Positions 33,663-45,612 of a DNA stretch of 64,000 bases are shown piece by piece. The notes beneath the pieces were generated by a model, which had not been told where the DNA came from, made no database searches, and saw only the letters and a program-made list of their open reading frames with translations. The first letter of the stretch is position 1, and each line of letters starts with the position of its first letter. The position numbers and the translations under genes are program-made. The stretch is from Amblyomma americanum (Eukaryota > Arthropoda > Arachnida > Ixodida > Ixodidae): positions 547,937,531-548,001,530 of the forward strand of contig NC_135497.1 of NCBI RefSeq assembly GCF_052857255.1. The letters are read 5' to 3'.

Positions 33663-33867
33663 CTGAAATACAGGTATTGTTCCTTCTTTCACCACCACTT
33701 AACGCTTAGCCTACCCTTAAGAGTCCAGTGCGAGAGCACTAGAGAGCCCCCCCCCACGCAAGGACTCATTCTGTTCGGTTCTGCCTGCATGCCCATATGT
33801 GCAGATTTGGTCATTCTCTACTTTGCGTTCGTAGATCGTGATGAGCCCTTATACCACTAGTACTGGT

Positions 33868-34110
33868 GCAGTGGTGTGTGGTGCAACGGTTAGGCGATGC
33901 TCCACTGCCCAGGCAGGTGGGTGCTTTAAACACAGCCACCAGTGGGGCTTGTGATACCCAGGTTTCTCTTCCTGAGCTACCTCTCACAACCAGTTATTAA
34001 TTTTAACTGCCACCTGCCATGGTGGGCAGTTGGCTCACCATTTGGTGTGCAGGTTGTGACAACGTCACACGGTCACGTGACCTAGATGACAGGTGGGCCA
34101 CCCACTTTTC
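33868..34110 (+). mobile_element. Ruka-like tRNA-derived SINE
   Basis: The head TGGTGCAACGGTTAGGCGAT resembles a tRNA A box region, followed by CACTGCCCAGGCAGGTGGGT, CCACCAGTGGGGCTTGTGA and a body with TAATTTTAACTGCCACCTGC. The same order occurs in reverse at 45419-45612. The layout fits Ruka SINEs described from ixodid ticks, by memory of the family. Divergence from the second copy is considerable. Pol III promoter function is not implied. Confidence 0.6.
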
Positions 34111-35619
34111 TCGACACGCCGGGTTTGCTGCTGAAAAGTACCCTTAATGCTATCTCATTAAAAACAGCAGTGCCGGTATCAGGCCTTTTTCAGCTAGAAT
34201 CTCCTCGTTTTGCTGTCCGCATTGAGTGTTCCTTTTTATTATTCACGGATTGTTCGTGAGCTGTGCAGCAGAAGTGTTGTCGTCAAAGTATCACGTGGAA
34301 GATCTGAAACGATTTGTGCATTTAAAGAATAACAGGATACATTTTCTGGGCATATTCATGAGGAACGTGTGACATATTGCATACCTACCAGTGTACGCAC
34401 GTCTCTTGCAGCCTTGTCACTTCTGCAAGCTCGCAAACTTCGGCACAATGAAGCTGCTGTCCACTGCAGGGACTTTGAAGGAAGGCGAGGCAAGGTGCCT
34501 TTTTTGCCGCCCTGGGTGCTTTTGGAAAGAGGTGCCCCATACCTTTAGGAAAAATAAGTGATACACTGTGAGCTCCGTCAGCGCCCACCTGCCTTTGTAA
34601 CCATTAACGACTTGCTCGCAGCAGCTAATGGTGTCCTGAGGCTCGTAATGAAGCCCACAGGGTTAAAGTTGGGTCTTATAGCTGCTTGAATCATTTGCAC
34701 GAAAATGCATATATCCTCGCGGGGCACTAAAATACCACTGCACCAAACCTGTCTTCTCCAAAGCATAGCCCACATATATTAAAGGGGCTTTCAATAAAAG
34801 TACGGTATTCCTGGGATGTTAAAGGGGACGCCTCTTCACAAACATCGTCCAGCAAAAATTTTTTTAAATGCTTTTTTTATAAGCTCAGTTGTCTGTAGTC
34901 AAAATTTGAATTTCAGCGTCTTCGCGCCTTTCCCTCTACTCTCATCACTTTTTGCACGCTCAAAAGTCGGCGCTTTTCCACCAGCCCCACCACCCACACA
35001 CACGGGAATTTCCTGGGTGGCGGAGCTTCCTTACCCGCCGGAGCGATGCTGCTGAATGGCTGTGGCCATGTTAGCTGCGTGACGCCTGAAGGAAACTAAC
35101 CAATAGCCATCTCTGAACAGAATTACGCCGGAGCATGCGACAGAGGAGGGTGCAAGCATGAAACAGAAAGGACTCGCCAACTTTCGCACGTGATTGTGGC
35201 TTCACTGCTGCGTGTAAAAGTGTATTATTTGGCTCGGGCATTTATGATTAGAGAATGTAGTGATTGAACGAGGTTATGTACTCTCCTCAGAAGGTGTTTC
35301 AGAGCCCTTTTAAATCTCCTGTATCCCTTCATTGCATTTAGTTCGTAACACACACCCAATACATGCACTTTGGTCTACACATTTAAGTAATAGTTACACT
35401 GCAAACAAAGCTGGAAATAGAGAAAACAATGCACCAAAAACCAAAACCTGCCATGCTGGGCATGTTGTGATGATATCACAAGGTCCACCTGACCTCTCTT
35501 GTCCAATCAGCGAATTTTTTTCTCTTCTCAGACAACGGCAGGGTTCTGGTATGACGACGACTCTAATGCTATTGCTATACAAAAAAAAACAAACAGATTA
35601 CCCCCCCCCCCCCTTGCAG
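34111..35619. other. Intron sequence before the satellite
   Basis: No gene is recognised. A SINE-tail-like stretch (CCATGCTGGGCATGTTGTGA, ATCACAAGGTCCACCTGACC) is at about 35450-35505, and a 14-base C run lies just before the satellite (35600-35613). Confidence 0.5.
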
Positions 35620-38600
35620 GTACACGATAAAGATGATCAGCTTCTGCCTCTCAGTTTCTTCTGGCTCATGATTAAACTGCACGAAAGAACAGGGACAGAG
35701 ACAAGAAACACGTACACACACAGTGTGCAGTGTAGGTACACGATAAAGATGATCAGCTTCTGCCTCTCAGTTTCTTCTGGCTCATGATTAAACTGCGCGA
35801 AAGAACAGGGACAGAGACAAGAAACACGTACACACACAGTGTGCAGTGTAGGTACACGATAAAGATGATCAGCTTCTGCCTCTCAGTTTCTTCTGGCTCA
35901 TGATTAAACTGCGCTAAAGAACAGGGACAGAGACAAGAAACACGTACACACACAGTGTGCAGTGTAGGTACACGATAAAGATGATCAGCTTCTGCCTCTC
36001 AGTTTCTTCTGGCTCATGATTAAACTGCGCTAAAGAACAGGGACAGAGACAAGAAACACGTACACACACAGTGTGCAGTGTAGGTACACGATAAAGATGA
36101 TCAGCTTCTGCCTCTCAGTTTCTTCTGGCTCATGATTAAACTGCGCTAAAGAACAGGGACAGAGACAAGAAACACGTACACACACAGTGTGCAGTGTAGG
36201 TACACGATAAAGATGATCAGCTTCTGCCTCTCAGTTTCTTCTGGCTCATGATTAAACTGCACGAAAGAACAGGGACAGAGACAAGAAACACGTACACACA
36301 CAGTGTGCAGTGTAGGTACACGATAAAGATGATCAGCTTCTGCCTCTCAGTTTCTTCTGGCTCATGATTAAACTGCGCTAAAGAACAGGGACAGAGACAA
36401 GAAACACGTACACACACAGTGTGCAGTGTAGGTACACGATAAAGATGATCAGCTTCTGCCTCTCAGTTTCTTCTGGCTCATGATTAAACTGCGCGAAAGA
36501 ACAGGGACAGAGACAAGAAACACGTACACACACAGTGTGCAGTGTAGGTACACGATAAAGATGATCAGCTTCTGCCTCTCAGTTTCTTCTGGCTCATGAT
36601 TAAACTGCGCGAAAGAACAGGGACAGAGACAAGAAACACGTACACACACAGTGTGCAGTGTAGGTACACGATAAAGATGATCAGCTTCTGCCTCTCAATT
36701 TCTTCTGGCTCATGATTAAACTGCGCTAAAGAACAGGGACAGAGACAAGAAACACGTACACACACAGTGTGCAGTGTAGGTACACGATAAAGATGATCAG
36801 CTTCTGCCTCTCAGTTTCTTCTGGCTCATGATTAAACTGCGCGAAAGAACAGGGACAGAGACAAGAAACACGTACACACACAGTGTGCAGTGTAGGTACA
36901 CGATAAAGATGATCAGCTTCTGCCTCTCAGTTTCTTCTGGCTCATGATTAAACTGCGCGAAAGAACAGGGACAGAGACAAGAAACACGTACACACACAGT
37001 GTGCAGTGTAGGTACACGATAAAGATGATCAGCTTCTGCCTCTCAATTTCTTCTGGCTCATGATTAAACTGCGCTAAAGAACAGGGACAGAGACAAGAAA
37101 CATGTACACACACAGTGTGCAGTGTAGGTACACGATAAAGATGATCAGCTTCTGCCTCTCAGTTTCTTCTGGCTCATGATTAAACTGCGCTAAAGAACAG
37201 GGACAGAGACAAGAAACATGTACACACACAGTGTGCAGTGTAGGTACACGATAAAGATGATCAGCTTCTGCCTCTCAGTTTCTTCTGGCTCATGATTAAA
37301 CTGCGCTAAAGAACAGGGACAGAGACAAGAAACACGTACACACACAGTGTGCAGTGTAGGTACACGATAAAGATGATCAGCTTCTGCCTCTCAGTTTCTT
37401 CTGGCTCATGATTAAACTGCGCTAAAGAACAGGGACAGAGACAAGAAACACGTACACACACAGTGTGCAGTGTAGGTACACGATAAAGATGATCAGCTTC
37501 TGCCTCTCAGTTTCTTCTGGCTCATGATTAAACTGCGCTAAAGAACAGGGACAGGGACAAGAAACACGTACACACACAGTGTGCAGTGTAGGTACACGAT
37601 AAAGATGATCAGCTTCTGCCTCTCAGTTTCTTCTGGCTCATGATTAAACTGCGCTAAAGAACAGGGACAGAGACAAGAAACACGTACACACACAGTGTGC
37701 AGTGTAGGTACACGATAAAGATGATCAGCTTCTGCCTCTCAGTTTCTTCTGGCTCATGATTAAACTGCGCTAAAGAACAGGGACAGAGACAAGAAACACG
37801 TACACACACAGTGTGCAGTGTAGGTACACGATAAAGATGATCAGCTTCTGCCTCTCAGTTTCTTCTGGCTCATGATTAAACTGCGCTAAAGAACAGGGAC
37901 AGAGACAAGAAACACGTACACACACAGTGTGCAGTGTAGGTACACGATAAAGATGATCAGCTTCTGCCTCTCAGTTTCTTCTGGCTCATGATTAAACTGC
38001 GCTAAAGAACAGGGACAGAGACAAGAAACACGTACACACACAGTGTGCAGTGTAGGTACACGATAAAGATGATCAGCTTCTGCCTCTCAGTTTCTTCTGG
38101 CTCATGATTAAACTGCGCTAAAGAACAGGGACAGAGACAAGAAACACGTACACACACAGTGTGCAGTGTAGGTACACGATAAAGATGATCAGCTTCTGCC
38201 TCTCAGTTTCTTCTGGCTCATGATTAAACTGCGCTAAAGAACAGGGACAGAGACAAGAAACACGTACACACACAGTGTGCAGTGTAGGTACACGATAAAG
38301 ATGATCAGCTTCTGCCTCTCAGTTTCTTCTGGCTCATGATTAAACTGCGCTAAAGAACAGGGACAGGGACAAGAAACACGTACACACACAGTGTGCAGTG
38401 TAGGTACACGATAAAGATGATCAGCTTCTGCCTCTCAGTTTCTTCTGGCTCATGATTAAACTGCGCTAAAGAACAGGGACAGAGACAAGAAACACGTACA
38501 CACACAGTGTGCAGTGTAGGTACACGATAAAGATGATCAGCTTCTGCCTCTCAGTTTCTTCTGGCTCATGATTAAACTGCGCTAAAGAACAGGGACAGAG

Positions 38601-41170
38601 ACAAGAAACACGTACACACACAGTGTGCAGTGTAGGTACACGATAAAGATGATCAGCTTCTGCCTCTCAGTTTCTTCTGGCTCATGATTAAACTGCGCTA
38701 AAGAACAGGGACAGAGACAAGAAACACGTACACACACAGTGTGCAGTGTAGGTACACGATAAAGATGATCAGCTTCTGCCTCTCAGTTTCTTCTGGCTCA
38801 TGATTAAACTGCGCTAAAGAACAGGGACAGAGACAAGAAACATGTACACACACAGTGTGCAGTGTAGGTACACGATAAAGATGATCAGCTTCTGCCTCTC
38901 AGTTTCTTCTGGCTCATGATTAAACTGCGCTAAAGAACAGGGACAGAGACAAGAAACACGTACACACACAGTGTGCAGTGTAGGTACACGATAAAGATGA
39001 TCAGCTTCTGCCTCTCAGTTTCTTCTGGCTCATGATTAAACTGCGCTAAAGAACAGGGACAGAGACAAGAAACACGTACACACACAGTGTGCAGTGTAGG
39101 TACACGATAAAGATGATCAGCTTCTGCCTCTCAGTTTCTTCTGGCTCATGATTAAACTGCGCTAAAGAACAGGGACAGAGACAAGAAACACGTACACACA
39201 CAGTGTGCAGTGTAGGTACACGATAAAGATGATCAGCTTCTGCCTCTCAGTTTCTTCTGGCTCATGATTAAACTGCGCTAAAGAACAGGGACAGAGACAA
39301 GAAACATGTACACACACAGTGTGCAGTGTAGGTACACGATAAAGATGATCAGCTTCTGCCTCTCAGTTTCTTCTGGCTCATGATTAAACTGCGCTAAAGA
39401 ACAGGGACAGAGACAAGAAACACGTACACACACAGTGTGCAGTGTAGGTACACGATAAAGATGATCAGCTTCTGCCTCTCAGTTTCTTCTGGCTCATGAT
39501 TAAACTGCGCGAAAGAACAGGGACAGAGACAAGAAACACGTACACACACAGTGTGCAGTGTAGGTACACGATAAAGATGATCAGCTTCTGCCTCTCAGTT
39601 TCTTCTGGCTCATGATTAAACTGCGCTAAAGAACAGGGACAGAGACAAGAAACACGTACACACACAGTGTGCAGTGTAGGTACACGATAAAGATGATCAG
39701 CTTCTGCCTCTCAGTTTCTTCTGGCTCATGATTAAACTGCGCTAAAGAACAGGGACAGAGACAAGAAACATGTACACACACAGTGTGCAGTGTAGGTACA
39801 CGATAAAGATGATCAGCTTCTGCCTCTCAGTTTCTTCTGGCTCATGATTAAACTGCGCGAAAGAACAGGGACAGAGACAAGAAACACGTACACACACAGT
39901 GTGCAGTGTAGGTACACGATAAAGATGATCAGCTTCTGCCTCTCAGTTTCTTCTGGCTCATGATTAAACTGCGCTAAAGAACAGGGACAGAGACAAGAAA
40001 CACGTACACACACAGTGTGCAGTGTAGGTACACGATAAAGATGATCAGCTTCTGCCTCTCAGTTTCTTCTGGCTCATGATTAAACTGCGCTAAAGAACAG
40101 GGACAGAGACAAGAAACACGTACACACACAGTGTGCAGTGTAGGTACACGATAAAGATGATCAGCTTCTGCCTCTCAGTTTCTTCTGGCTCATGATTAAA
40201 CTGCGCTAAAGAACAGGGACAGGGACAAGAAACACGTACACACACAGTGTGCAGTGTAGGTACACGATAAAGATGATCAGCTTCTGCCTCTCAGTTTCTT
40301 CTGGCTCATGATTAAACTGCGCTAAAGAACAGGGACAGAGACAAGAAACACGTACACACACAGTGTGCAGTGTAGGTACACGATAAAGATGATCAGCTTC
40401 TGCCTCTCAGTTTCTTCTGGCTCATGATTAAACTGCGCTAAAGAACAGGGACAGAGACAAGAAACACGTACACACACAGTGTGCAGTGTAGGTACACGAT
40501 AAAGATGATCAGCTTCTGCCTCTCAGTTTCTTCTGGCTCATGATTAAACTGCGCGAAAGAACAGGGACAGAGACAAGAAACACGTACACACACAGTGTGC
40601 AGTGTAGGTACACGATAAAGATGATCAGCTTCTGCCTCTCAATTTCTTCTGGCTCATGATTAAACTGCGCTAAAGAACAGGGACAGAGACAAGAAACATG
40701 TACACACACAGTGTGCAGTGTAGGTACACGATAAAGATGATCAGCTTCTGCCTCTCAGTTTCTTCTGGCTCATGATTAAACTGCGCGAAAGAACAGGGAC
40801 AGAGACAAGAAACACGTACACACACAGTGTGCAGTGTAGGTACACGATAAAGATGATCAGCTTCTGCCTCTCAGTTTCTTCTGGCTCATGATTAAACTGC
40901 GCTAAAGAACAGGGACAGAGACAAGAAACACGTACACACACAGTGTGCAGTGTAGGTACACGATAAAGATGATCAGCTTCTGCCTCTCAGTTTCTTCTGG
41001 CTCATGATTAAACTGCGCGAAAGAACAGGGACAGAGACAAGAAACACGTACACACACAGTGTGCAGTGTAGGTACACGATAAAGATGATCAGCTTCTGCC
41101 TCTCAGTTTCTTCTGGCTCATGATTAAACTGCGCGAAAGAACAGGGACAGAGACAAGAATCACGTACACA
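35620..41170 (+). repeat. 116-bp tandem satellite, about 48 copies
   Basis: A unit of 116 bp starting GTACACGATAAAGATGATCA and ending CACACAGTGTGCAGTGTAG repeats with near identity for 5.55 kb. Recurrent single-base variants are GCGCTAAAG/GCGCGAAAG/GCACGAAAG, TCAGTTTC/TCAATTTC, GAAACACG/GAAACATG and ACAGAGAC/ACAGGGAC. The array lies in the intron between WDR6-like exons 2 and 3. Minus-strand 66-codon frames in each dimer are by-products of the repeat, not genes. The very low divergence suggests recent amplification; copy number could be misassembled. Confidence 0.97.
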
Positions 41171-41187
41171 CGCAGAGCACACACACA

Positions 41188-41262
41188 CACTGCACTCTGT
41201 GTGTGTACGTGTTTCTTGTCTCTGTCCCCATTCTTTCCCGCAGTTCAATCATGAACGAGAAG
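41188..41262 (-). repeat. Inverted partial satellite unit at the array end
   Basis: CACTGCACTCTGTGTGTGTA, then CGTGTTTCTTGTCTCTGTCC and CGCAGTTCAATCATGA, is the reverse complement of the unit's second half, with more mismatches than units inside the array. Together with the last direct unit it forms a hairpin around 41170-41190. Confidence 0.8.
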
Positions 41263-41589
41263 CACCAACTAGCCCGCCAGAAAACCCTTCTTCTGGCATG
41301 TGTTTCAACTTGTTGAAAGGTTCAACTTCTGTTGAACGGTACAAACAAGCCGATTCGCGCATGAACACACCCTGCTTACTGGTGGGCATCTTACAGAATG
41401 CTCGGGAACTAGTTTCGGGGCCTCGCTCGAGAACTAGTTTATAATGTATGATAGCTGTGATTGACGCGCATACAAAAAAGAGGATACACAGCACACAAAT
41501 TTTTGCTGAGTATCACCTGTCATGCTCGCATTGTCAAATACACAATACAGACTGTTTGTCCTCTGCCTGCTTCACATTCTCAGGTTTAC
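41263..41589. other. Intron sequence after the satellite
   Basis: No feature recognised. Confidence 0.5.
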
Positions 41590-41972
41590 TCTGAAGGGTT
41601 GCCCCTTCGGCATTAGCACGCACAAACACACGACACTTAGTGAAGCAACCAACACGATCAGTCACGGGCAATCGGCCATCTTGCTTTTAAGTGTAGTACT
41701 TGGGAAAGCCCTCTTGCTGAATTTCACCTGGGGCCCAAGATAAATGACGAAGAAAAAAGCAAAGAGGAGGCCTTTGTACTGCTCTCCTTACACTTTAAAC
41801 TCCCTGTTTCAAATAAAGTTTTCACCGCCACCTATATGCGGGTTTTGCGGCATTAGGATTTAGGTCGATGGTATTTGGTCGCTGCCGAATATTCGGAAAT
41901 TATGAAATCAAATAAGAACCGAATAACAAACATGTTCGATTCGTTTTCGAAATTTAGAATATACACCTCTAC
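41590..41972 (+). mobile_element. hAT-A fragment, right end only
   Basis: Contains GCTGCCGAATATTCGGAAAT and AAATAAGAACCGAATAACAA, matching the right part of hAT-A copy 3 (27430-27490), and ends ATATACACCTCTA, a worn right terminus. The left limit is approximate because earlier similarity (CCATCTTG, ACTTTAAACTC) is weak. Confidence 0.6.
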
Positions 41973-42048
41973 TTTTTATCCTATTTTTGTTGCGGCTTTT
42001 GTTGATGCCAGGAAATAGATTGAGGATAATTATTAGATACGAGGTATA

Positions 42049-42545
42049 TACTGTAAAAACCGGGCTATAGGTCGGACTGGAATATAGGTCGAGCCCCTAA
42101 CTAACCAATTCTAAAAATAAAAAAATTTTTTCAATGGAAAAAGTATTAAAAGACACCCTTACCTTGAAACAAATGCGACTCAGCAGGTTGCACAATGGTG
42201 ACAGTATTTATTTTCACTTATATGCTGCTCATATGTACATCTGGCCATTTTTAACGGTATCGCGCAACCATGGACCCGCGTATTTGTTTCTGGCACTCAG
42301 AGCAAAGCCCTTCCTCTTCATGAATCGCCGCACCCAGGATGGCGAGCCCTTGAATTCTTGAATTGCGCCCTCGTTAGTCTAGAGGCACGCGCGACCTCTA
42401 CCACTTTCATGCAGATGCATTCGGCAGTCACAGGCAGCGATCCCACACGCAGCGCAACCTTTCTTTCCAATCCGCCTTTTTCATATTCCTGTGCTGCCAC
42501 CTCGCGTAAAACGCTGGAAGCTCACTCGAAGGGTACTGCGCGCCC
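42049..42545 (-). mobile_element. Pogo-like element fragment, same family as 52572-53351
   Basis: TACTGTAAAAACCGGGCTAT at 42049 and the following CCCTAACTAACCAATTCTAA, ACAAATGCGACTC, GGTTGCACAATGGTGACAGT and CGCCGCACCCAGGATGGCGA match, in reverse orientation, the right end of the element at 52572-53351. Similarity fades after about 42480 and no opposite terminus was found. It is probably a truncated or broken copy. Confidence 0.7.
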
Positions 42546-43181
42546 AACCCGGCCAGGCTGAGTGCCGCTGCGGAGCACGTTTTGTTGGAATCTGTCAACG
42601 ATGGCGTGTCCTGGGCAGCACCTGGTACCTGGAGGATTTCTAGGGTTGACTGATGGCTCGGTGCGAAGTGCGAAGCAGGCTGTTGTGCCCACCGAAGAGT
42701 AAATTCTTCATTATCTCCGGTCAACCGGCATGCGATGCGAACGCCAGCTGAGCAAGGGCCGCCGTTTCAGAGATGAAGGCTACATTCGGAACATAATGTT
42801 CAATGAAATATCCCCGACCAGTGAGGTTGGCGTTTTCCGCTGTGTATGCCTGCCATCCATTAAAAGGTGGATACTACATCGTGCACGCCGTAGTACAGAA
42901 AACGACTGGGGACAACAGTTTTCACAAGCAATCGTTGTGCTCAAGCGCTGCCGAATAGCTACACGAACTACAAAAGCACTAGCGTACTCGCAACATGGCA
43001 GCTCTGCTAGAATTTCACTTTATTTTCCCACAGCACACCGCTGCATAGGTTAAACAAGCATGCTCATTCATAAAGACGAGCGCGAGGGGCGCACATTGAA
43101 TAATTCTGGCGATATCACACAGCGCTCATCATGGATATGATGCGAACACACGCATAACGCACTTTCTTCTTCTTCTGCCTC
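42546..43181. other. Intron sequence, nothing recognised
   Basis: Open frames on both strands have no recognised motif. Confidence 0.45.
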
Positions 43182-43655
43182 TTAATACATGGCACATACC
43201 CACACCGGGGGATTGGCCAGGGTGTAGTGGCATAAACAAGGAAATTTCAATGGAAGATTACGACAAAATTCTAGCACCATGCGTGAATGCTCTCGTAGCT
43301 TCTTTTTCGTTGTCCGCTCCATCCCGCGTTGAAAGCGGCTCACAGCACTTGCCCATTCGGCCTTCTTGCTTGAGAAAGCAAAAAGCGTCGGAAGGAAGTC
43401 TAAATGCCGCAGTGACATTCGAGGCCTTCCTGGCCATGAATAAAACCTTTCGTGATAGACTGCACATGCATTTAAACGCAGTACCTCGTCCGTACCTGTC
43501 AGAAAGTGATTCCCGCACAGTCTTGACGTGCTTGACGGTGCCCAAGGGCGGCCGCGATCGTCGAGCCGGCGAACTGCTTTTATCCACGCTTCGCGTCGAA
43601 GGCGGTCCTGGGAAGCGTTCGGAAAGCGAAAAAATCCGAGTTTGCTTCCCTTCAT
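43182..43655 (-). pseudogene. THAP-domain protein fragment
   Basis: The 157-codon frame contains most of a THAP zinc finger: KLGFFRFPN at residues 5-13, EAWIKAVRR near 22-30 with the conserved Trp24, C47-x2-H50 in LCGNHF, and HLDFLPTLF, the box that ends THAP domains. The N-terminal Cys pair should lie just upstream, but an in-frame TAA occurs there, so this piece is either an exon whose first exon is elsewhere or a truncated copy. The tail after residue 95 is unrecognised. THAP domains bind DNA in P-element transposases and some regulators. The inverted repeat at 43656-44393 starts exactly at its 5' side, which may mean a transposon caused the loss. Confidence 0.6.
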
Positions 43656-44393
43656 ATACAGTGTTGTGCGTTTTTATCGTGAACACTTTAAAAAATTTCC
43701 CCGCCTCAACCGCTGGCTCATTTGCCGTGAACCTGCACACAGAGCATGCGTATTATGGTAACTTTTGGATCATAGCAAGTTTCACAACGGTGCTTACTTA
43801 GTTGAGCCGTGCATGATGCGAAAACGTAATCGGCTACGTAGAGATCGGCAACCAAAACCCGCAGACGACGCTTTTTCGCTGAAGGGCAGCAGTGGCACCA
43901 TCTGTTTTGGGCAGTGGAAACCGTCACGACAAGGCCGCCGAGGCGAGCATTGCAAACAATATTCTTTAAAAGGTAAAGCCTCGTTAAATCATTTGTTCTG
44001 ATATTTTTCCGCTTAATTAGTCGAAAATGTTGTAAGCGCTTCAGTAGAAGCAGACGAAACGACAGGAACGGCATATTCAAACGGCCCGCGCTCCTTGCAG
44101 CGCTCTCCTCGACGGCCTTGTCGTGACGCTTTGCGCTACCGCAAACAGATGGCGCCACTGCCGCCCTTCAGCGAAAAAGCGTCGTCTGCGGGTTTTGGTT
44201 GCCGATCTCTACGTAGACGATTATGTTTTCGCATCATGCACGGCTCAACTCAGTAAGTACCGTTGTCAAACTTCCTACGATACAAAAGTTACCATAATAC
44301 GCAAGCTCTGTGTGCAGTTTCATCGCAAATGAGCCAGCGATTGAGGCGGGGAAACTTTTGAAAGTCTTCACGATAAAAACGCACAATACTGTA
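43656..44393. repeat. Large inverted repeat, arms about 290 bp
   Basis: 43656-43948 is the reverse complement of 44100-44393 with modest divergence. Landmarks in both arms are TGCGTTTTTATCGTGAA, CCCCGCCTCAA, CGTATTATGGTAACTTTTG, GAGATCGGCAACCAAAACCC, CTTTTTCGCTGAAGGGC and GTCACGACAAGGCCG. The loop is about 150 bp. Open frames in either arm are shared because of the duplication and resemble no known family. It may be a foldback transposon. Confidence 0.8.
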
Positions 44394-45418
44394 TTGGGCA
44401 TTGCAGCCGTATGTAACACATGTCGTATGCATCGCCTAATGCGTCGCGCTGAACGCCCGACAGCTGCAGCAACGCACCCCGCGTAAGAAGCCGGTTTGTT
44501 TACACTTCCACGGCCGGTCTCGAGTGGAGCGCGCGACCCTTCCAATATGTTTCGCGACACCGCCGCCAGGGGATGGGCGCATGCGCAGTCGCGTCATGAA
44601 AAAGGTGGATTCTGGATATGCTGCGGTCCGCCCACAAAATGATGTCTTCTTCTGGTTGCTGCAAGTTGTAATAGGCAGCTTCTGCCTCCCACGACGTCCG
44701 ACCTCGTGAATTTGGATCCCACTGGTGGCATGTGGTTTTTCTTCTAAATTATCTTATATCTAAAAGAATTCTCCAATTAATTTTCTCTCATCAACACAAG
44801 CCACAATAGAAATAGTATTAAAAGTAGCATTCTCCTATGCCTTTCGTGACCTCAAAGACTGTTGGCTTCTTCCACAGAAATTTTGAAGGTAAGCCTTTTT
44901 CTCTCGGAAACTAGACATGTTGGATGCCTTCTCACTTTAGGCCACACACAAAATGATTATGCAAGGCCTGGTCGACGTAGTTGTCAGTTGCATGTCTGGG
45001 CGGAATTCCGCAGCAGATTCCGCAATACTTCCATTGTCTCAGTGACAGAGCTTGTAGAATTTCATTATTTCTGTGAAGACTGAGAAGGCTGTGGTGTCAA
45101 CTGTTCTCTGATTAAGGTTTGCAGTGTGTTGATTGCACAACAGCTCTGGTACTGAATTTACTTACATGGTGGACCTCTTTAAGGGAAGCACCATGCAGTG
45201 GCAATAAAATGACCATGTAATATCTGACAGCATGTTTGCTAGTTATACAGAATACAACTTCCTGTGCACAAATTCATGCATTGCAAAGTGTATAACAATG
45301 CTGCCTTTAATTTCTTTTTTAAGACATGAGCCTTACTTGCCTTATTGAGCAAAAACCCATCTCTCTCTCTGTTTGTGTGTGTATGAAAAAAGAGAGTGAG
45401 ATAACACTTGATGGTACC
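44394..45418. other. Intron sequence with GC-rich block
   Basis: 44420-44620 is GC- and CpG-rich with a GCGCATGCGCA string at about 44578-44588, similar to an NRF1 site. No exon was found next to it. The rest is AT-rich and featureless. Confidence 0.4.
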
Positions 45419-45612
45419 CATAAAAGATGACGTCGTGATGCTACCTGGCTGGTGGCGGTTAAATTAATGATTCGTCGTGCGAGGTTGCTCGACAACCTGA
45501 AATACACAAGTCCCACCGGTGGCAGCGCCTGCCATCCCAGGGCAGTGGCGCACTGCTTAACCGCTGCACCAGAAGTGGTATGAGGACTCTCAGGCTGCGT
45601 GGCATTGAGTTT
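45419..45612 (-). mobile_element. Ruka-like tRNA-derived SINE, second copy
   Basis: On the minus strand: TGGTGCAGCGGTTAAGCAGT, CGCCACTGCCCTGGGATGGC, CCACCGGTGGGACTTGTG, then TTAATTTAACCGCCACCAGC. This copy keeps a clean A-box-like head. It lies next to a 19-bp direct repeat (GCTGCGTGGCATTGAGTT, about 45594 and 45615) that may mark its insertion duplication. Confidence 0.65.

Noticed and set aside
35620..41170. CRISPR array
   Set aside because: Units are contiguous with no unique spacers, and the context is an animal intron.
35637..41248. Series of minus-strand 66-codon frames beginning MCV
   Set aside because: They arise at the satellite period (116 bp) and depend on single-base variants; they are repeat by-products.
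43250..43801. 183-codon plus-strand frame opposite the THAP fragment
   Set aside because: It is antisense to the THAP motifs and extends into the inverted repeat.
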